From Bacilli bacterium (GTDB lineage Bacteria > Bacillota_I > Bacilli_A > ML615J-28 > CAG-698): DNA of 5,803 nucleotides. The DNA is taken from assembly GCA_023228385.1 (NCBI GenBank), contig JALOBF010000100.1:1-5803 (forward strand), given 5' to 3'. The position numbers and the translations under genes are program-made. Within the stretch, counting starts at the first letter, position 1. Each line of letters opens with the position of its first letter. Shown here one piece after another: positions 1-5,803 of the stretch. The notes beneath the pieces are model-generated. The model searched no databases. It saw only the letters and a program-made list of their open reading frames with translations, and had not been told where the DNA came from.

Positions 1-1035
1 TCCTATTATCACAAATTTAAACTTTTTACCCTTTTTAATTTCATTTATAATAAAATCAGTAACCATCGCATTACCCACAACATTAACCCGTTTATCCGAA
101 GGAAGTTCATCCGTTATAATCGAAACCTCGCCTTGATAACGACCAAACTGCTCATTATCGATGGTTACATCATAATATTCCCTGATAATTGTGTTTCGCG
201 GTGAAATCACACCTTTAGAAAAGCGGACTGAAGAACGGATAAAATGCGATGAAGCGTCACGCCTGTTGCGGTGCTCGCTTAATAATATTTGTCGTTCGTT
301 ATCGCTTAAACCGGGATAAAGGCAGATTGGAACCAAAATAAGTTCACCGGTAAAACTGCCTGCCGTTTTCAATTCGGTTTCATAAGCATAAGCATCACCG
401 AAGAAGACTTCTTCCAACTCAAGATTGGCCATTTCCGATAAAATAATTTCAAGCGGTAAATGCCGATGGGCTTCAATCGTTGGTAACCCTTCATACAATG
501 GCGGTCTTTTGCCGATTTGTGATGGAATAAAGGCCGATACCTTGAAACCGTATCTTTTTAAGATTAGGTTTTTTCTTAGGATTTCATCGTGAGACAATCC
601 GGTATAAGGTTTGGGATAAAAATTGTGACTGATTCGCAGCCGGGCGGTATCCACCCCGCGATTTATGAAATATCTTAAATCGGATTCGGTAAGAGTGGAG
701 GCATTAAGTTCAAGACAATAATCGGCATTTTTCGCCAATTGTACAATTTCCTCGCGCCTAAATCCGTAGTCAAGGCGCAAAGCATAGATTGGCGGCAGGG
801 TAATTTCATAGAAAGTTGGACGCGATACGTCTAAAATAACCTGAATACCCAACCGATTCGCCTCATTAACAATCTGATGTAATTCTTTCTCAAAGTCTTG
901 ATTCATTTCCGGCATATGGGCCGAAATAAATACCTTTTCAATATTATATTTTTTCAGCAGATGCAGATAATTTAAATTATCGGTTAATGGGTAATCGGAA
1001 AGTCCTACATATAATGAAGCCCCGACTTTAAACGG
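1..1035 (-). other. MupG (DUF871/GH170) domain of the fusion protein, residues about 528-872
   Basis: This part of the fused gene matches the whole DUF871 architecture. It opens with a barrel strand VGASLYVGLSDY (531-542). Next come RLDYGF (614-619), LELNAST (635-641), SHNFYPKPYTGLS (663-675), YEGLPTIEAHRHLP (708-721) and FFGDAYAYETEL (738-749). A C-terminal small beta domain includes SPRNTIIR (805-812), GRYQGEVSI (825-833) and RVNVVGNAMV (843-852). In free-standing members such as Staphylococcus aureus MupG, this fold hydrolyses MurNAc-6-phosphate-beta-1,4-GlcNAc after PTS import. The link from the GH3 C-terminal domain is only about six residues (LKRPFK), so the two enzymes are directly abutted. 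Whether phosphate recognition is kept cannot be judged by eye. Confidence 0.9.
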
Positions 1036-2616
1036 CCGTTTCAATTTAACCGGCAGGCGACCGGCCGGATAAATCTCCCGTTTTAAATATTTTACAATCG
1101 TTGCCACGGAATTAGGCGTATATTCATATACACAAAGATAATTATCAATTCTAGGAAATTGAAAAATATCATAAGGATTGCGGGTGGCAATAACAAATAA
1201 ATCTTCGCAAACCGGATATAGCTTATTAACCAGCTTGGCCTGATTTAAATAAGTACCCGCATTATATGTGCAAACAACCACATTTTGATAATACCGGGCC
1301 TGATCGACGATTTCATTGATTGTTGAATCGTCGATTTTAATTCCGATTTTTACCGTATCAAAAGAAAGCCCCGAACGGCGAACCGCATCGATAATTGAAC
1401 GATTCGAAACCGCTTCTTCCGCAACCGTTGTGGCAAATGGCTCGGTTGCAATAAGCAGGGTTTTACGGTTGGGATAAAAATCTTTGCCTTTTACTTTTGT
1501 CAATGACGCATCAACAATTGCAGAAACCGTTTGTCGATTTTGCTGGTTTTCTAAAACCGAAACCACATCTTGATAAGATATATCATAAAAATATTGTTTT
1601 ATTATCGGATATATTTTATTCTTATATTTAAGAATTCTTTCAACCTTTTCATCAAGTAATGCCAAAGGAAATTTACCGTTTTCGACTGCTGATGCCAACA
1701 GTTCTAACGTTTCAAGTTGTTTTTTAAAAGTATGAGAAATAAACACCATATCAAGACCGGCCAAAAGTCCGATTAAAGCGCCGTAAGCAGCGGTAAAATG
1801 GTCATCAATTGCTTTCATTTCCATGCAATCGCTAACGATTAAACCGGTAAAGCCCAGTTTTTCTCTTAATAATCCGGTTAAGACTTTTTCAGACAAGGTC
1901 GCCGGTAATTCCGAGTCTTCATATGCCGGAAATATCACATGGGCCGACATTATAGCATCAATATTTCCTTTTATTGCTTGACGAAATGGGTATAATTCGA
2001 TTTGGGCGAGGCGATCTTTATCGTGATTGATTGTTGGTAAAAAATAATGACTGTCCTGTGAAGTATCACCGTGACCGGGGAAATGTTTGGCCGTAGCGAT
2101 TATTCCCACTTCCTGAAGTCCGCGAAAATAATGAGCGCCAAATCGGCTCACCGTCTCGGGGTTATCAGAAAAACTACGGACACTGATAACCGGATTATCG
2201 GGATTATTGTTGACATCGAGAACCGGAGCTAAATTCATATTAATTCCTAATGCCCTAAGCTCCGTGCCGACAATTTTACCGACCTGATAAGCCATTTCAA
2301 GATCGGTTGCCGCTAAAGTCATGTTGCCGGGCGGAAAAGTTACTCCTTCCAAAATTCGCGTTACCATACCGCCTTCTTGATCGATGGCGATAAGCGGCAT
2401 AATACCGGTCATTTGGTTAATCGTTTGATGAATCTCTTTATTAAGCTGAAATAACTGTTTAGTATCTTTAATATTTCTTGTAAAGATAATAATATTTCCC
2501 ATTTTATATTCATTAATTAGCGCTTTGATTTCAGGTGTTAATTCATATCCGGGAAAACCAAAAAAAACAAGTTGACCTATTTTTTCCCGAATTGTCATTT
2601 CTTTTACTGTTTTCAT
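1..2616 (-). CDS. nagZ: NagZ-MupG fusion: GH3 beta-N-acetylglucosaminidase joined to GH170 (DUF871) 6-phospho-N-acetylmuramidase; 3' end cut by window edge
   Basis: The frame is open for 872 codons from ATG 2616 to base 1. I translated every codon and found no stop and no frame change. Residues about 1-340 are a GH3 barrel with DQEGG (79-83), the loop KHFPGHGDT (177-185) followed by D188-S-H190 (the acid/base Asp-His dyad of NagZ), and the nucleophile D263 in LIVSDCMEM. Residues about 385-525 form the GH3 C-terminal alpha/beta domain, ending at GRLPV (520-524). From about 528 the protein becomes MupG-like. NagZ removes GlcNAc from muropeptide sugars; MupG splits MurNAc-6-P-GlcNAc in the cytoplasm. 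There is no signal peptide, unlike the secreted NagZ of Bacillus subtilis, so a cytoplasmic location is inferred. The start is supported by AGGAG 7 bases upstream. The family's usual C-terminal motifs are present, so probably only a few residues are missing. Domain assignments are secure from motifs; activity of the MupG half is inferred. Confidence 0.93.
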   Translation of the reverse strand, partial: MKTVKEMTIREKIGQLVFFGFPGYELTPEIKALINEYKMGNIIIFTRNIKDTKQLFQLNKEIHQTINQMTGIMPLIAIDQEGGMVTRILEGVTFPPGNMTLAATDLEMAYQVGKIVGTELRALGINMNLAPVLDVNNNPDNPVISVRSFSDNPETVSRFGAHYFRGLQEVGIIATAKHFPGHGDTSQDSHYFLPTINHDKDRLAQIELYPFRQAIKGNIDAIMSAHVIFPAYEDSELPATLSEKVLTGLLREKLGFTGLIVSDCMEMKAIDDHFTAAYGALIGLLAGLDMVFISHTFKKQLETLELLASAVENGKFPLALLDEKVERILKYKNKIYPIIKQYFYDISYQDVVSVLENQQNRQTVSAIVDASLTKVKGKDFYPNRKTLLIATEPFATTVAEEAVSNRSIIDAVRRSGLSFDTVKIGIKIDDSTINEIVDQARYYQNVVVCTYNAGTYLNQAKLVNKLYPVCEDLFVIATRNPYDIFQFPRIDNYLCVYEYTPNSVATIVKYLKREIYPAGRLPVKLKRPFKVGASLYVGLSDYPLTDNLNYLHLLKKYNIEKVFISAHMPEMNQDFEKELHQIVNEANRLGIQVILDVSRPTFYEITLPPIYALRLDYGFRREEIVQLAKNADYCLELNASTLTESDLRYFINRGVDTARLRISHNFYPKPYTGLSHDEILRKNLILKRYGFKVSAFIPSQIGKRPPLYEGLPTIEAHRHLPLEIILSEMANLELEEVFFGDAYAYETELKTAGSFTGELILVPICLYPGLSDNERQILLSEHRNRRDASSHFIRSSVRFSKGVISPRNTIIREYYDVTIDNEQFGRYQGEVSIITDELPSDKRVNVVGNAMVTDFIINEIKKGKKFKFVIIG

Positions 2617-2623
2617 ATAGGGA

Positions 2624-2628
2624 CTCCT
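2624..2628 (-). promoter_or_regulatory. Shine-Dalgarno of nagZ-mupG, overlapping the upstream stop
   Basis: The minus strand reads TTAGGAGTCCCTATATG. AGGAG lies 7 bases before the ATG at 2616, and its first two bases are also the last two bases of the TAG stop of the upstream lipoprotein gene (2629-2627). Ribosomes ending one gene are therefore placed on the start site of the next, which suggests translational coupling. It also fixes the start of the fusion gene. Confidence 0.85.
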
Positions 2629-3859
2629 AATATAATAAATATTGTTGACGAATCGTCATAAATTCAAGCGTATCCTCATTAATAATTGTAAACTGTTCCT
2701 CTAAAGAATAAATACCGAGGGTAATATAACGGCATCCCGTATTTAAGTCAAGCATACAACGGGGTTGTTTATAATTAGTTATGACAAAATCATTAGGATA
2801 TAACCTCCGGACGACATCGAGCATTGCCCAACCGACTTTCACTGCCGGAAATATTTTTCGATCGGTAACATGAACCTGAACACCGGCACATAACTGATTG
2901 GTATATTTAGAAAATGTCGGCGTAAAATAAGCGGGGCGAAAACAAACCCCCGGCAGACCCAAGCCATTTAAAGCTTGACTATATTCTTGAGCATCAATAT
3001 AAGGAGCGCCGACCACTTGAAAAGGAATGGTGGTTCCGCGTCCTTCCGCTATATTCGTCCCTTCAAAAATGCAGGTTCCCGGATAAACAATTGTGGTTTC
3101 AACACTGGGAATATTAGGCGATGGTATAATCCAAGGCAATCCGGTTTCATCATAATACATATTTCTTGTCCAGTTTTTCATTTTGATAACCGTCAGATTA
3201 CAACCGATACCGTATTCATTGTTGAAAAGGAGGGCCAGCTCACCAATAGTCATCCCGTGCCTTTGGACTAGTTCGTAATATCCGATAAAGGAACGATAGT
3301 CAAGATCTAAAATATTCCCTTCAACATTAGCTCCCCCCGCCGGATTAGGGCGATCAAAAACAACAAATTCTTTACTATATTCGGCACAAGCTTCCATGGC
3401 ATAAGCCATTGTATAAATATAGGTGTAAAACCGAGCACCGACATCTTGCAAATCAATACAAAGAACATCAACATCGTTTAGCATTGCCGCCGTCGGCTTT
3501 TTTGTCGATCCGTATAAGCTATACACTGTTAATCCGGTTGCCTTATCAGTATATGCGCCGATGGTATCACCGGCTTGGCGGTCGCCTCTGATGCCATGTT
3601 CGGGCGCAAATAATGCCGTCAAATTGACTTTTTCATGTAAAACATCGATTGTGGATTGATATTTGCTATTGATTCCGGTCGGATTGGTAATCAACCCAAC
3701 TCTTTTTCCGCTAAATACATCCAAATGCTCATCTATTAAATCAATCCCCGTCTGGACCGGTTTTTTTAATGAATTACCGGGATCAACCGGTTGCAATCGA
3801 CAGGCGGTAATGCCCATAAAAGCCAAAAACAATAATAAAAGTAAGCTTCCTTTTCTCAT
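2627..3859 (-). CDS. namZ: NamZ-like exo-beta-N-acetylmuramidase (DUF1343, GH171), predicted lipoprotein
   Basis: This enzyme family removes MurNAc from the non-reducing ends of peptidoglycan chains. Numbered from ATG 3859 (410 residues), the N-terminus has a basic MRKGS, a hydrophobic run LLLLLFLAFMG and a lipobox ITAC with Cys20. Export and lipid anchoring on the outer face of the membrane are therefore predicted. A short linker precedes the enzyme, which starts near residue 38. Family motifs are GLITNPTG (55-62), FAPEHGIRGD (84-93), DVLCIDLQDVGARFYTYIYT (131-150), FDRPNP (168-173), RHGMTIGEL (200-208), PSPN (246-249) and FEGTNIAEGRGTT (265-277). Glu87 in FAPEHG and Glu207 in TIGEL are the best visible candidates for active-site acids. 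The ATG overlaps the upstream TGA as TGATG. An in-frame TTG at 3862 adds one residue and sits closer to the weak AGAAAGG site, so it cannot be excluded. The gene ends with TAG, 10 bases before the fusion gene. It is closely similar to the next gene upstream. Confidence 0.94.
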   Translation of the reverse strand: MRKGSLLLLLFLAFMGITACRLQPVDPGNSLKKPVQTGIDLIDEHLDVFSGKRVGLITNPTGINSKYQSTIDVLHEKVNLTALFAPEHGIRGDRQAGDTIGAYTDKATGLTVYSLYGSTKKPTAAMLNDVDVLCIDLQDVGARFYTYIYTMAYAMEACAEYSKEFVVFDRPNPAGGANVEGNILDLDYRSFIGYYELVQRHGMTIGELALLFNNEYGIGCNLTVIKMKNWTRNMYYDETGLPWIIPSPNIPSVETTIVYPGTCIFEGTNIAEGRGTTIPFQVVGAPYIDAQEYSQALNGLGLPGVCFRPAYFTPTFSKYTNQLCAGVQVHVTDRKIFPAVKVGWAMLDVVRRLYPNDFVITNYKQPRCMLDLNTGCRYITLGIYSLEEQFTIINEDTLEFMTIRQQYLLY

Positions 3860-4995
3860 CAATAAATTAAATACCTTTCTCTCATTTTGGTGAATTCTAC
3901 CGAATCGCGTTCGATAATCGCATATAGTTTATCAAGACTATATAATCCTTTTTGAATATAATCACAACCGGTGTTGTATTGTAACATTGTGGGATTACCT
4001 TCCCGCCATGGCGGATTTATCAGAAAATCATTCGGATACATTTTTTTGATTACTTCAAACATTGTCCAACCGACTTTTACCGGCTTAAATGATTTAAAAT
4101 CAAAAATATGAATTTGAACCCCCCGGCAAAGTTTATCAGCATGTTTCGAAAAAGTCGGCTTAAAAAATACCGGGCGGAAAAAGACGCCGGGGAATTTATA
4201 TCCGTTTAATATATCGCTTAACCGATAAGGATCAAGATAAGGAGTGCCGACAAGATGAAACGGTAATGTTGTTCCCCGCCCTTCGGAAACGTTGGTGCCT
4301 TCAAAAATACAGGTTGCATTATAAACCATAGCAGTTTCGGTCGTTGGTAAGTTCGGTGAAGGCGCTATCCACAAAAGTCCTGTTTCCGGATAAAACATTT
4401 TTCTTTCCCATCCGGCCATCGGAATAATTTTAAGAGCACAATTAATATTATATTGGGTATTAAAAAGAAGAGCAAGTTCACCAATCGTCAGGCCATGCCG
4501 CTGCACAATCGGATAATAACCGATAAAAGAACGATATTTCAGGTCCAAAATATTACCTTCAACATCAATGCCGTTAATTGGGTTGGGACGATCAAAAACA
4601 ACAAATTCTTTATTATGTTCAGCGCAAGCAATCATCGCATATGCCATCGTATAAATATAAGTATAAAATCTGGAACCGGCATCTTGAATATCAATACATA
4701 AAACATCAATCTGATCCAACATTTCTTTAGTCGGTTTTTTCTCTTTAGTATACAAACTAAATACTGTAATTTGCGACTTTTCGTCCACATGCGATTCCAA
4801 ATGAATGCCAGCCTGTAAATCACCTCTGATGCCGTGCTCTGGTGCAAACAAAGCAACCAGGTTCAATTTCTCCTTAAGAACATCGATTGTTGATTTTAAA
4901 TTACTGTTAATCCCGGTTGGATTAGTAATCAAACCGACCCTTTTTTCAGAAAAAAAGGACATAAAATCATCAATTTGGTCAATTCCGAGTTTCAT
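3859..4995 (-). CDS. namZ: NamZ-like exo-beta-N-acetylmuramidase (DUF1343, GH171), no signal peptide, predicted cytoplasmic
   Basis: This is a second NamZ paralogue of 378 residues with all family motifs: GLITNPTG (21-28), FAPEHGIRGD (50-59, candidate catalytic Glu53), DVLCIDIQDAGSRFYTYIYT (97-116), FDRPNP (134-139), RHGLTIGEL (166-174, Glu173), PSPN (212-215) and FEGTNVSEGRGTT (231-243). The start is ATG 4995, not the in-frame ATG at 5016, because a perfect AAAGGAG lies 6 bases before 4995. The longer start would add seven residues (MILKEKK) and still give no signal peptide. The protein begins at the point where the lipoprotein copy enters its catalytic domain, so it is a leaderless version. 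It should act in the cytoplasm on imported MurNAc-GlcNAc (inference), whereas NamZ of Bacillus subtilis is exported. It overlaps the upstream membrane-protein gene by 17 bases and the downstream namZ by one base. Confidence 0.94.
   Translation of the reverse strand: MKLGIDQIDDFMSFFSEKRVGLITNPTGINSNLKSTIDVLKEKLNLVALFAPEHGIRGDLQAGIHLESHVDEKSQITVFSLYTKEKKPTKEMLDQIDVLCIDIQDAGSRFYTYIYTMAYAMIACAEHNKEFVVFDRPNPINGIDVEGNILDLKYRSFIGYYPIVQRHGLTIGELALLFNTQYNINCALKIIPMAGWERKMFYPETGLLWIAPSPNLPTTETAMVYNATCIFEGTNVSEGRGTTLPFHLVGTPYLDPYRLSDILNGYKFPGVFFRPVFFKPTFSKHADKLCRGVQIHIFDFKSFKPVKVGWTMFEVIKKMYPNDFLINPPWREGNPTMLQYNTGCDYIQKGLYSLDKLYAIIERDSVEFTKMRERYLIY
3874..3880 (-). promoter_or_regulatory. Weak Shine-Dalgarno for the lipoprotein namZ
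   Basis: The minus strand reads AGAAAGG, 14 bases before ATG 3859 and 11 bases before the alternative TTG 3862, inside the end of the upstream namZ. The spacing to ATG is long, so initiation here probably relies on re-initiation at the TGATG junction. This site is also what leaves the TTG start open as an option. Confidence 0.45.
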
Positions 4996-5767
4996 TTTCT
5001 TCTCCTTTAAAATCATATTTTTCCATATCCTTTACATCATCAATATTTCGACATAAATACCAAAAAAATTTCCGTGATAAGAAGTAAATTAAAAACAGCG
5101 GTGAACTAATACCGAATAATGCATAAAAAGGCAAAAAGATTGAAGGGGCCCAAATTGCTAAATATATCGGTCCAAAAAAAATAAGCAAATATAAAAAGGT
5201 GCGAAAAAAATAACGAAAAGCGATATAAAATGAGAACTTAAATAAATCGAAAGTCTTCATCCGAAAGTAAGATACAATCATTGGAATATTGACTAATGAA
5301 AAAACAAGTGCACATAAGCAAAAAAAAGAAATAATAAAACCAAAAATTATAATGATTCCCCAAATATCAAATCCGGTAAAATTTTCAGGGCCCAGCAATG
5401 ACCAGTAGTGAATCGAACCATATAAAAATGCAAATCCAAAGGGAATCACTATTAATTCGTATAAATATATATTTTTAAATACAATCCATAAATTTTTAAA
5501 ATATAAAATAAAAACATTTCCCGCTTTTTCTTCTTTATAATGCTTAATCATAAAAAAAGAAGTAGTAATACAAGGGATAAAAGCAAAAGCAGCGAAAGCC
5601 AAGCCGATAATTAAAAAAACATAAAATTCTTTATTATAATAAATCAACAAAGGACCAATGGCTAATGCTACCGGAATAACAATTGTTATTAAATTAATTA
5701 TCAATAACCGATAAAACCAATCAAATCCGCGAAACCATTTACTTTCAACCATTTTGTTGAAATCCAT
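4979..5767 (-). CDS. YesL-like DUF624 integral membrane protein, function unknown
   Basis: The protein has 262 residues and about six hydrophobic segments, near residues 19-44, 48-74, 100-120, 134-160, 188-206 and 207-230. Between them are charged loops, and a soluble acidic tail (about 241-262) ends the protein. The N-terminus (SKWFRGFDWFYRLLIINLI), the IPCITTSFFMIKHY stretch (64-77) and the following FKNLWIVFKNI resemble the DUF624/YesL family. These proteins are often found beside carbohydrate ABC transporter and glycosidase genes in Bacillota, and their role is not known. At 262 residues it is somewhat longer than the roughly 200-residue members I recall. ATG 5767 is preceded by GGTGA at a 6-base distance. 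It appears to be the first gene of the operon, and its 3' end carries the ribosome binding site of namZ. It is visibly more AT-rich than the downstream genes, as expected for a membrane protein. The family call rests on pattern resemblance only. Confidence 0.75.
   Translation of the reverse strand: MDFNKMVESKWFRGFDWFYRLLIINLITIVIPVALAIGPLLIYYNKEFYVFLIIGLAFAAFAFIPCITTSFFMIKHYKEEKAGNVFILYFKNLWIVFKNIYLYELIVIPFGFAFLYGSIHYWSLLGPENFTGFDIWGIIIIFGFIISFFCLCALVFSLVNIPMIVSYFRMKTFDLFKFSFYIAFRYFFRTFLYLLIFFGPIYLAIWAPSIFLPFYALFGISSPLFLIYFLSRKFFWYLCRNIDDVKDMEKYDFKGEENETRN
5002..5008 (-). promoter_or_regulatory. Shine-Dalgarno of the leaderless namZ, embedded in the DUF624 coding sequence
   Basis: The minus strand reads AAAGGAGAAGAAAATG. 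AAAGGAG is a near-perfect site, 6 bases before ATG 4995, and it decides this start over the ATG at 5016. The same bases encode the Lys-Gly-Glu-Glu of the C-terminal tail of the upstream membrane protein. Confidence 0.9.
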
Positions 5768-5773
5768 AAAAAT

Positions 5774-5778
5774 TCACC
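5774..5778 (-). promoter_or_regulatory. Shine-Dalgarno of the DUF624 gene
   Basis: The minus strand reads GGTGATTTTT-like spacing in the form GGTGA, then six bases, then ATG 5767. An ATG at 5780 lies upstream but out of frame with the protein. The site supports ATG 5767 over the internal ATG at 5752, which has no comparable site. Confidence 0.6.
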
Positions 5779-5784
5779 ATTATT

Positions 5785-5793
5785 ATTATAGCA
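5785..5793 (-). promoter_or_regulatory. Candidate extended -10 promoter element
   Basis: The minus strand reads TGCTATAAT, an exact extended -10 (TGnTATAAT) of the housekeeping sigma type. The -35 region would lie beyond the right edge, so it cannot be checked. Transcription would start near 5778, giving a very short leader of about 11 bases before ATG 5767. In such AT-rich DNA a chance match is possible. Confidence 0.5.
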
Positions 5794-5803
5794 TAAATTA
5801 TCC

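Larger units (their letters stand above)
2627..4995 (-). repeat. Diverged tandem gene duplication (two namZ copies)
   Basis: The two NamZ reading frames align over nearly their full length, from IDLIDE/IDQIDD to the shared YLLY/YLIY ends, with long identical protein stretches. DNA similarity is patchy. The longest exact match I noticed is 24 bases, 3351-3374 against 4589-4612, encoding KEFVVFDR. The copies differ mainly at the 5' end, where only the left one has a signal peptide. This looks like an old duplication, not a recent one. Confidence 0.75.

Noticed and set aside
1030..1060. Possible frameshift or missed stop making two genes look fused.
   Set aside because: Position 1 and the ATG at 2616 are in the same frame, and every codon across the joint is sense. 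No separate start with a Shine-Dalgarno is visible at the MupG boundary.
1..2616. A long left-hand stretch with no closed reading frame, which might look noncoding or degraded.
   Set aside because: Codon-by-codon translation of the minus strand gives one open frame of 872 codons with clear NagZ and MupG motifs. It merely lacks a stop because it runs off the window.
2975..3271. Plus-strand reading frame of 98 residues, with similar ones at 3409-3591, 3663-3893, 4453-4701 and 4805-5056.
   Set aside because: They lie antisense within well-supported minus-strand genes, show no recognisable motifs and have no convincing ribosome binding sites. They are shadows.
4632..4856. Minus-strand reading frame of 74 residues inside namZ.
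   Set aside because: It is an alternative frame of the conserved NamZ coding sequence with no domain resemblance.
4996..5016. Longer start (ATG 5016) for the leaderless namZ.
   Set aside because: The strong AAAGGAG at 5002-5008 would lie inside the gene, and it is placed ideally for ATG 4995. The extra seven residues add no family sequence.
2627..5767. Alternative genetic code (TGA as Trp), considered because the sequence is AT-rich and could come from a mycoplasma-like lineage.
   Set aside because: TGA ends the DUF624 gene and the leaderless namZ exactly at the coupled junctions, and no TGA occurs inside any frame. Tryptophans are TGG.
2617..5803. Terminators, tRNA or other RNA genes, CRISPR arrays or mobile elements between genes.
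   Set aside because: The only noncoding stretches are 10 bases (2617-2626) and 36 bases (5768-5803). Neither has a hairpin with a T-run or any repeat structure.

Overview
The window is one tightly packed minus-strand gene block, read from right to left, with almost no noncoding DNA. It carries four genes: a YesL-like (DUF624) membrane protein, two tandem paralogues of the exo-beta-N-acetylmuramidase NamZ (DUF1343, GH171), and a large fused glycosidase that continues past the left edge. The fused gene is open without a stop from 2616 to base 1. Its protein joins a two-domain NagZ (GH3 exo-beta-N-acetylglucosaminidase) to a complete-looking MupG (DUF871, GH170; 6-phospho-N-acetylmuramidase). 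The theme is peptidoglycan sugar salvage.

Layout from the promoter side (right) to the left: a candidate extended -10 promoter at 5785-5793; the DUF624 membrane protein (5767 to 4979); a NamZ without any signal peptide (4995 to 3859), overlapping the previous gene by 17 bases; a lipoprotein NamZ (3859 to 2627), joined to the previous gene by a TGATG stop/start; and nagZ-mupG (2616 to beyond base 1), 10 bases downstream, with its Shine-Dalgarno overlapping the preceding stop codon. No terminator is visible between genes, so a single coupled transcript is likely. It continues past the left edge, where MurNAc-6-P etherase, a sugar transporter or a MurR-type regulator would be reasonable neighbours, but none of these is visible.

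How the genes may work together (inference): NamZ removes MurNAc, and NagZ removes GlcNAc, from the non-reducing ends of peptidoglycan chains. MupG splits imported MurNAc-6-P-GlcNAc. One NamZ is predicted to sit outside the membrane as a lipoprotein. The second NamZ and the NagZ-MupG fusion lack export signals and should be cytoplasmic. The operon could therefore trim chains outside, import disaccharides, and cut inside whichever sugar is at the non-reducing end, phosphorylated or not.

Organism: moderately low GC, strong AGGAG-type ribosome binding sites, a lipoprotein of Gram-positive style, a DUF624 gene and the NagZ/NamZ/MupG gene set all point to Bacillota or a related Bacilli/Mycoplasmatota lineage. 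TGA is used as a stop by two genes and tryptophan is TGG, so the code is standard and not that of Mycoplasma or Spiroplasma. The species cannot be told from this window.
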